Shown here one piece after another: positions 57,614-64,000 of a stretch of 64,000 nt of DNA (position 1 is its first letter; the number at the start of each line of letters is the position of its first letter). This stretch comes from Neoscytalidium dimidiatum (taxonomy: Eukaryota; Ascomycota; Dothideomycetes; Botryosphaeriales; Botryosphaeriaceae), in contig CM074703.1 in the NCBI GenBank assembly GCA_037367355.1, positions 806,001 to 870,000 on the forward strand. The letters run 5' to 3'. Both the position numbers and the translations under genes were made by a program. The notes beneath the pieces are model-generated. The model was not told the DNA's origin, searched no databases, and saw nothing but the letters and a program-made list of their open reading frames with translations.

Positions 57614-59842
57614 ATGGCCTCCTACCACGACCAGCCAGTTATCGCCCACAAGCTTTGCCTCTGCTGCCAGAAGCTACTACGTCAGAATAAAAATTTCGAG
57701 ATCACACGGGATAATATCGCCACGAGCGGCCGCGAGGACACTCGTCCCTCAGACAAATATGATTTGTGGATTGATAAGTTTGAACACTATCCTGATGTGC
57801 GGTCGCTTTTCCGATCGGCGGAAGAGAACAACTGTCACCTTTGTTCCATCCTGGTTGACCACATATTTGCGTATTACGGAGACCACGAAATCGAACAGAT
57901 TGCTCAGCGACTGGACTCATCAGAGCCAAAACAGCTGTACGCCCTTACTTATGATCTTTCGTTTCATCGACAACCTGGATGTACAGAATTCCAAGTCCAT
58001 CTCTGGGAACACCCTGTTGGGGAAAGGGAGACTCTCTCAGTTATCGAAGTGCATCGGCATTTGAAGGATTCTTTCTCCACACAGCGGGAGTGTGGTAGTC
58101 TACTCGAGCGAGAGGGAGACTGGCCAGAAGAAGCAGAGTACAGATGGTCGACCTTCACCGGGTCAGATGCAGCCTTCAAGTTGATTCAGAAGTGGCTCGA
58201 GAACTGCCTCACCAATCACAACAAGTGCGGTGCGAAGGCCACGGTAATGAGGCCCACAAGATTACTGGATGTCGACGACCTGGGCACTGACGACATCAAA
58301 TTGGTTCCCGGCGACTGCGCCAAGAGCGAGCCATATGCAACCTTGAGCTATTGCTGGGGACCGATCAAACCGATAATGCTTGAACGGTGCAACTACGAAG
58401 AGTTCACACGCAGGATCGAATGGCGTCGTCTGCCAAAGACCATGCAGGATGCGGTGACGGTCTGCCGCAAACTCTCCATTCGGTATCTCTGGGTTGATGC
58501 TCTCTGCATCATTCAGGGTAGTGATGGGGATTTTGAGACGGAGGCACCCCGAATGGAGGCCGTCTACGGCGGATCACTCTTCACGATTGCGGCTGCAGAC
58601 TCAGAAGACAGCAACGGCGGATGTTTCCAGGACCGCTTCCCTCTCATGCGGGAAGATCTCCGGATAGCCGAAGATGACAAGCAGATCACCTTTGCCCGAG
58701 CCCGGCCGTCTTGCAAATTTTATGGAAATTTGCCGGGCCACTGCGTGCTCGATACACGCGGGTGGGTGTTCCAGGAACGCATCCTGTCTCCCAGGACTCT
58801 TTACTTCGGGCAGCGAGGACTGCATATGGAATGCAGGACCGGTATGGTATGTGAGTACAGTCCTGAATCCCACGGGGACAAGGGTCTTTACCGCAAAGTT
58901 GAGCCTCTCAAAAACATTTACTCGACGATAAGGTCTCTCGGAGAAGCTGGAGTATCTGAAGAAGCTCGGCAAGTATTCAAAACGTTGTGGACCGGTATAC
59001 TCACCGGCTACACGCGAACTAATCTCAGTCATCCAGTGGACAGACTTTCCGCTCTTGCTGGTATTTCCGTTAACGATTCACTTGCCTTTGAAGCCTCGTT
59101 CGGCCTTTGGCTGCCGATTTTCATTGATGAGCTTCTTTGGAGAGTCATCCCCAAGTACGATGGTCGAGACTGGAGTACCCATGGATTCAGCTTCATCCCC
59201 ACTTGGTCGTGGACTAATGTGAACGCATCTGTCGAAAACGCTCTAGAGGACACTAAAGCTCTGAACAAACTCGAGGATTTGGGCACTTTACATTCTGCGA
59301 AGCTTCAGAAGCTTCCTCCACCAACTCCATTCATCCAACTTCCGACGCTCGGCACGCGCTTTCCACGTCCTCCTCCAATTACGCTCTGCGGAATGCTCAC
59401 CAAATGCTGGGCGCGGCCGTACCAACCCGAGTTTGGCTACCCGCTGTACGATCTGCAGCCCGAGGAAGACGGCGTTTACGCAAATCGAAAGCGGTGCACT
59501 TTCCATCCCGATCTCGCCATGACAGAAGATACCATGGGGCTGTACTGCCTGCTCATCAAACGAGAGCACCGGCGGAAACACCTTGGCGAGCTACAAATGA
59601 CGTCTCTCTGGGATTTCGGACTCGTTCTCAAGCCAACTGCTCCAGACACATTGCAGTTCCGAAGGGTCGGGCTGTACCATGAGAAGATGATTGATAGCAT
59701 GTGCAGCTGGCCCCATCAACCTGCCATCATGGATAGAGTTCGGCAGTTTGATCATGATGAGCTGGACGAGATTGAACGTATGAAACTGTTCATGATCATG
59801 TTTCCAAACCACACGAAAGAGGAGACGGTCGAGATCTTCTAA
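57614..59842 (+). CDS. HET-domain protein (heterokaryon incompatibility), intact
   Basis: Putative trigger of cell death after fusion of genetically different hyphae. Single exon, 742 residues from ATG 57614; the frame is open seven codons further back but without ATG. Early part carries LCLCCQKLL and NNCHLCSILVDHIF, the Cys-rich entry typical of the class. The HET domain begins near residue 241: YATLSYCWG, then LPKTMQDAVTVCRKLSIRYL and WVDALCIIQ, MEAVYGGSLFTIAAADS, and RGWVFQERILSPRTLYFG. A conserved FSFIPTWSWTNVNA lies further on. No stop or frameshift. It is the only intact HET gene here; its pseudogene relative is 9 kb to the left on the other strand. Confidence 0.93.
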   Translation: MASYHDQPVIAHKLCLCCQKLLRQNKNFEITRDNIATSGREDTRPSDKYDLWIDKFEHYPDVRSLFRSAEENNCHLCSILVDHIFAYYGDHEIEQIAQRLDSSEPKQLYALTYDLSFHRQPGCTEFQVHLWEHPVGERETLSVIEVHRHLKDSFSTQRECGSLLEREGDWPEEAEYRWSTFTGSDAAFKLIQKWLENCLTNHNKCGAKATVMRPTRLLDVDDLGTDDIKLVPGDCAKSEPYATLSYCWGPIKPIMLERCNYEEFTRRIEWRRLPKTMQDAVTVCRKLSIRYLWVDALCIIQGSDGDFETEAPRMEAVYGGSLFTIAAADSEDSNGGCFQDRFPLMREDLRIAEDDKQITFARARPSCKFYGNLPGHCVLDTRGWVFQERILSPRTLYFGQRGLHMECRTGMVCEYSPESHGDKGLYRKVEPLKNIYSTIRSLGEAGVSEEARQVFKTLWTGILTGYTRTNLSHPVDRLSALAGISVNDSLAFEASFGLWLPIFIDELLWRVIPKYDGRDWSTHGFSFIPTWSWTNVNASVENALEDTKALNKLEDLGTLHSAKLQKLPPPTPFIQLPTLGTRFPRPPPITLCGMLTKCWARPYQPEFGYPLYDLQPEEDGVYANRKRCTFHPDLAMTEDTMGLYCLLIKREHRRKHLGELQMTSLWDFGLVLKPTAPDTLQFRRVGLYHEKMIDSMCSWPHQPAIMDRVRQFDHDELDEIERMKLFMIMFPNHTKEETVEIF

Positions 59843-61439
59843 GTTGAATGTAACACGTATCGGTCTGACAAATCCTCAAGATCGTATCCGCATCGAAGCC
59901 CTGGTTGACTACGATTGCCTTCCGCCAGCCGAGTGTGGAACATTTCAGAGGGAACAAAGATTCTGCTAGTTCGGTAAATTTCGTCTAACCTCCCCACATA
60001 TAGACACGACTATCAAGTACCATCCTATAATCTCGTTAACTCGGCTTGACTTTTGTTCGTGACCGTACTTGCTTTTCTGCCAGAAGACTGTCTACGACGA
60101 ATTTCTATGTCGAGTTGATACCCCTGGAACTTCTTTTCCGGATCAGAAAAGAGGCATAGAAGTGGCGATCTTCGTATAGGGCGTCAAAATTCAGCCGATG
60201 CAGTGGTGCTGATCAGGTGAGCCTGACGAGGGCTTTGTCAGTGTGAGGAGTAAAGTTCAAGAGTTTCCGGCTTGGCACGGTAGATAGGGGTCGAGATGTT
60301 GCCACTTGGGACTTGAGGGCGCATTCGCTTGCTGGTATGGTTGGCTTCGAGTCGCACAGTGAGCGCTCGGGGAACTTTGTTGATTTCCATCATCTCGGGC
60401 AGCTGATACCGAACATTTTCGCCGCAGTTGTACGCAGAGTCCTGCTCAAGGAATCGTTTCTTCTGTAGCCAGACACACACCTCGGAGAATTAGTAAGTGT
60501 CTCTCGTGCAGTCGGTGCTGGCGCGGGTATTCAATAATGCAATTTGGGGAGGAGAAGAGCGACGAATGGGGACAAAACGCGGGGTTGCTCACAAAGTAAG
60601 GTTGACAATAGGCTGTCGTTCGTCGGGCCGAAAATAAGAGTTGCCCCTTTCAAGGGTTATCCTGGCGTCCCTTCCACACTACACTGCCCTATTCGGACCT
60701 CAGTGCTCTTAGCACCGTGACTGTTGCCCCCAAGTACCTCATTGACAGGACAAATGCCGACTGTTCTCGGCCGAGCTGCTGTCGGCGAGCCCCACTTTTG
60801 TCGTGAGATATGAGCCCTTTCCTTGAATATTGAACAGTATCATAGATGATCATAGCTTTGAGGATCAAGGAAGAGGAATACGCGTTTTGTGAAACCTCTG
60901 TACGATTTGCTTTGTTGAGAGAACCACGGCACTTGCTAATTGGTGCGAGTTCAAACTCTCATGCAGAATGAATACCACTGACCGGGACGAGATAAGCTCA
61001 TTGATTTCACTACATACTAGTCTCCGGTCGACCGATGTTGGCTTACCTTTGGTGTAATATATGCACTCATATGGATGAATGAGCCTGAACTGGTCCTCGA
61101 AAGCCCCCGGTTCTGGAAGACAAGCAGGTGAATATACGAAAAAGGTACTACATGCGACTGTATACGTAAAACTTACCTTCGTATTAGGCCAACCGTGATG
61201 TGAGGTATTTGCGCAACATAGTAGTGGGGTCAATTGACCAATGCAGTTCTCGGCCTTCGGCCTTTCGAACGACGCGGCCCTCCCTCTCGACTTCGTGTAT
61301 ACCGAAGGTCAAAGGGGCAAACTAGTAGTCAACCTATATGCTCCTATTACTTGCCTCACCAGAATATAAAAGCTGTTGATCGAGACCCTGAAGGCCAGCA
61401 ACGTATGCACCAAGGAAAGATTAAAATCCAACAGCGAAA
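59843..61439. other. Intergenic, 1.6 kb; possible decayed - strand coding pieces
   Basis: Two - strand frames look mildly protein-like: 60865-61233 (contains FEDQFRLIHPYECIYYTKGK) and 60238-60480 (contains YNCGENVRYQLPEMMEINKV). They could be exons or remnants of one gene, but the 380 bases between are full of stops and no family is recognised. Confidence 0.3.
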
Positions 61440-62849
61440 ATGACTGAAGTAGCAATCATCGGCGCCGGCGTGGCCGTAAGCAAACCTCTCCTCTCCTCTC
61501 CTCTCCTCTCCTCCTCCTCCCCTCCCCTCCCGTTCTCCCCACGCCCCTTCAAAACACCTGAATCTAACCGCTCCCCACCCAACCAGGGCACAGCGCTCGC
61601 CCTCGCGCTCCACCAAGTCGGCATCCCGAGCCGCATCTACGAAGCGCGCCAGCCGGGCTTCGACGTGATCGCCAGCGGGGTGTCGCTCACGCCCAACGGG
61701 CTGCGCATCCTCGACGCGCTCGGGGTCCTCGACCGCATCGCGCCGCGCAGCCACCAGGTCGAGCGGATGACGTACAAGGACTCGCGCGACGACGCGACGA
61801 CGGACGTGGCCGAGACGGGCTCGCGCGCCAAGTACGGGTACGCGACGCACCGGCTGTACCGCAAGGCGCTGTTCGACGAGCTGAAGGCCATGCTCGCCGA
61901 GCGCGGCGTCCCGATCGAGTACGGCGCCAGGTTCGAGCGCGTGGCGGGCGAGTCGGGCGAGTCGGACGATCGGGGCGGCGGCGTCGTCTTCCACCTCGCG
62001 GGCGGGCGGGTCGCGCGCGCGCGGCTGCTGGTCGGCGCCGACGGCATCTGGTCGTCCGTCAGGAAGCACGTCGCGCCCGGCTGCGAGGCCGAGTACACGG
62101 GCGTGGCCTGCGTGTACGGGCACGTCCCGACGGACAGCGTGCGCTGGCCGAGCGACGCGTACGAGCGCACGGCCACGATCCAGGGCCCGCCCGGCAGCTT
62201 GTTCTTCACGCCCGAGGTCGCGGACGGCAGCGACCTGATGGTCGGCAGGCAGTTCGCGCACGCGGAGCTCGGCCGCGCCGGGTGGAGCGCGCTGGGCGCG
62301 GACGCGGAACGGATGGCCGCGCTGTTCCGGCAGGGTTACGACGAGTGGGGGCCGACGGCGCGGTCTCTCATCGACGAGGTGTGCGCGCGCAAGGAGGGGC
62401 TCCTCTTGTGGCCGTTCATGCGGGTGCCGAAGATGGACAGCTGGGTGTCCGAGGGCGGGAGGGTCCTGATCGTGGGCGACGCGGCGCATGCGTTGCCGCC
62501 TTCTTCGGGGCAGGGGGTCAATCAAGCGCTTGAGGATGTCTACTCGCTCGCGCTGCTGTTGCAGCGGGTGCTCCCTGGAGCGGCGGCTGAGGGATCGGCA
62601 TCACCGGGCACTCTGGCGTCGGCGCTCGGATTCTGGAATGCATGGCGGCAGGAGAGGATCGAGGCTGTCGCCGCCATGGCGAACGCGACGAACATAAAGA
62701 GGCTGCCGGACGCGGAACGGCGGAAGCTGGTCGAGCAAGGGAAGCTGGACGGTCAGGGAGACCCGCTGAAGAGCGATGCTTGGAAGATGTGGATGTACAA
62801 GCCGGACATTGAAGGCGAGATCGCGTCTTGGCTTCAGGCGAACAGCTGA
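61440..62849 (+). CDS. FAD-dependent monooxygenase (salicylate hydroxylase-like, group A flavoprotein)
   Basis: NAD(P)H-dependent aromatic hydroxylase type, cytosolic. Exons 61440-61475 and 61587-62849, 432 residues. The 111-base intron is a multiple of three and has no in-frame stop, so the unspliced frame stays open; splicing is needed to complete the dinucleotide-binding motif IIGAGVAGTALALAL. Other family motifs: ARLLVGADGIWSSVR (the DG motif) and RVLIVGDAAHALPPSSGQGV followed by NQALED (the GD motif that binds the FAD ribityl chain). The intron contains a TCCTC microsatellite. The coding sequence is markedly more GC-rich than its surroundings. No partner biosynthetic genes are adjacent, so the substrate is open. 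Confidence 0.92.
   Translation: MTEVAIIGAGVAVSKPLLSSPLLSSSSPPLPFSPRPFKTPESNRSPPNQGTALALALHQVGIPSRIYEARQPGFDVIASGVSLTPNGLRILDALGVLDRIAPRSHQVERMTYKDSRDDATTDVAETGSRAKYGYATHRLYRKALFDELKAMLAERGVPIEYGARFERVAGESGESDDRGGGVVFHLAGGRVARARLLVGADGIWSSVRKHVAPGCEAEYTGVACVYGHVPTDSVRWPSDAYERTATIQGPPGSLFFTPEVADGSDLMVGRQFAHAELGRAGWSALGADAERMAALFRQGYDEWGPTARSLIDEVCARKEGLLLWPFMRVPKMDSWVSEGGRVLIVGDAAHALPPSSGQGVNQALEDVYSLALLLQRVLPGAAAEGSASPGTLASALGFWNAWRQERIEAVAAMANATNIKRLPDAERRKLVEQGKLDGQGDPLKSDAWKMWMYKPDIEGEIASWLQANS
61486..61532 (+). repeat. CTCCT microsatellite inside the monooxygenase intron
   Basis: About eight TCCTC-type units, decaying into CCTCC and CCCTC copies. Pyrimidine-rich; it may act as part of the polypyrimidine tract, but its length is likely to vary between strains. 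Confidence 0.8.
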
Positions 62850-63360
62850 GCAGGTGTTGTGGTGGGGATGGAAGTGGTACATGCCTTTTTCGGACTAGCT
62901 CGGGTTTCCTGTCTTTGCTCCGCTTTACGGTCCAGTCAACGCAGGTTTCAGTACGCATGTAAAGCTGGATATTCAAATCTGATTTTCGCTGTCTGCACTC
63001 CTGCTGGCTAGCCATTACTTTTACTTTGCTATTGGTCTGTAAGGAGATTTGCCCCGGACCAGCGTCGCCTGATGTCGGCCTCGCTCTTCGCATCAGCGCG
63101 AGAGCCGAGGGACTGACTCAGTATTTCTTCATCAGCCAACTTGGTCGACAAACTTGTAGTCGCGCGCGGTGTACTCTGGATAAACAAACGCTGCCGCTTC
63201 AATAAGATCCGCAAGAGGCTCCATAATAGCACCATGCGCCGGTACCACCCTGCAGTATCCCTCGCAGTCAGCTTTAACCCCATTCTAGTGCCACATAAAA
63301 TTGGTGCGGAAGATCAAGAAGAAACGCAAGAAAAGAGAACTCCGAAATGACGAGACCAAC
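62850..63360. other. Intergenic between convergent genes
   Basis: The monooxygenase and the metallo-beta-lactamase-fold gene end toward each other here. No coding frame of note. Confidence 0.5.
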
Positions 63361-64000
63361 TTACACAGCGCTCCTCGCCACCCGATCCACCGCGAGCTTG
63401 TTCAGCAGCTCAGCCGCCAGGTTCTGATCGAACAGCATCGAGTGCCCCGGCAGCGCGTAGTCCGCCTGGAACACCGCCACCGAGCTATTCTCTCCCACAT
63501 TCGCAGGCATCATGATCGCATACGCTTCGTCGACCGCATGTATCGCCCCGTCGATGTGCACGAAGCCAACCTGCACACGCTCATCACGCAGGAAGAACGG
63601 CTTCTCTGTACTGCACAACGCAATCAGCCATCGTCCCGTCACCGCAAAGCACCACCTAGGACTCACCTATACGTCACGAACTCGGCTCCTTCCACCCTCT
63701 CATAATATGCCCTCGCTCCCTCCCACACAATCACCTTCGCCCCAGCATCAACGTACTCCCTCACCCCCATCGAGTGATCATGATGATGATGCGACGGCTG
63801 TCATCAATCAGCACACACCCACGAATCCAAAAGAAAAAAAAAAAAAGAAGAAGAAAGAGAAACTGCACATCCCACTCACCCAAACGTACGCCACCCTCCT
63901 CCCCAACACCTCCCTCACCCACTCCACCACCACCTCGCCCTGCCGCGGCGGCGCATCCAGCACCACCACCCCATCCTCCCCCACCTCCACCACCACCTGC
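63361..64000 (-). CDS. Metallo-beta-lactamase-fold hydrolase, 5' part outside the window
   Basis: Metal-dependent hydrolase of the broad MBL superfamily; not a drug-resistance enzyme on present evidence. Visible exons: from beyond 64000 to 63880, then 63667-63797, then 63361-63610 (introns 82 and 56 bases), reading in one frame to a TAA. The metal-binding motif PSHHHHDHS (H-x-H-x-D-H) opens the middle exon, just after VVLDAPPRQGEVVVEWV, the typical strand-helix preceding it; GAKVIVWEGARAYYERV follows. The last exon has VHIDGAIHAVDEAYAIMMP and ALPGHSMLFDQNLAAELL. The intron at 63798-63879 holds a long T run (A run at 63833-63846 on +). N terminus and first metal-site residues lie off the right edge. 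Confidence 0.85.

Noticed and set aside
63361..64000. Antibiotic beta-lactamase
   Set aside because: The HxHxDH motif is shared by the whole MBL fold; the rest resembles general fungal MBL hydrolases.

Overview
The window is nuclear DNA from a filamentous ascomycete (Pezizomycotina). Evidence: dense genes on both strands, short introns of about 48-110 bases with GTNNGT donors and CTNAC/CTAAC-type branch sites, and families typical of these fungi (HET-domain proteins, NACHT-ankyrin receptors, SAT4/rhodopsin-like 7TM protein, Tri7/wax-synthase-like acyltransferase, hybrid histidine kinase). A dothideomycete is my guess, not shown by the sequence. Exon coordinates were worked out by hand from splice signals and frame; most close exactly in frame.

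Left part (1-18.5 kb): a secreted serine carboxypeptidase, an unassigned three- or four-exon gene, a copper amine oxidase, the Caf1/Pop2 deadenylase subunit, a complex I B12 (NDUFB3) subunit, an Flx1-type mitochondrial FAD carrier and a large disordered coiled-coil protein. From 18.5 to 22 kb there is no intact gene, but there are two decayed ones: an aminoglycoside-phosphotransferase-like (APH) kinase, and a 921-base frame with only three stops.

Middle (22-41.5 kb): housekeeping genes dominate. They are an MBOAT/wax-synthase-like acyltransferase divergent from the DRG1/Rbg1 GTPase (ten exons, two of them 15 and 25 bases), the GID E3 ligase subunit Fyv10/Gid9, a Bmt5-type rRNA uridine methyltransferase, the H2B ubiquitin ligase Bre1 divergent from TFIIIB subunit Bdp1, and a 1319-residue PAS-GAF-PAS hybrid histidine kinase.

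Right part (43-64 kb) is accessory. It opens with a secreted, low-complexity precursor with seven Lys-Arg sites separating acidic and Lys/Gly-rich blocks (a candidate Kex2-processed repeat protein). It continues with a HET-domain pseudogene, an intact 103-residue gene, a broken lipase-like/NACHT/ankyrin gene, a decayed DUF3176-like remnant, a SAT4/rhodopsin-like membrane protein, an intact HET-domain gene, an FAD monooxygenase and the 3' part of a metallo-beta-lactamase-fold gene that runs off the right edge. One intact and two dead self/non-self-recognition genes within 14 kb, several with CAA-to-TAA or CGA-to-TGA type stops, suggest an allorecognition neighbourhood decaying partly by repeat-induced point mutation (inference). 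No rRNA, convincing tRNA, CRISPR or intact transposon was found.
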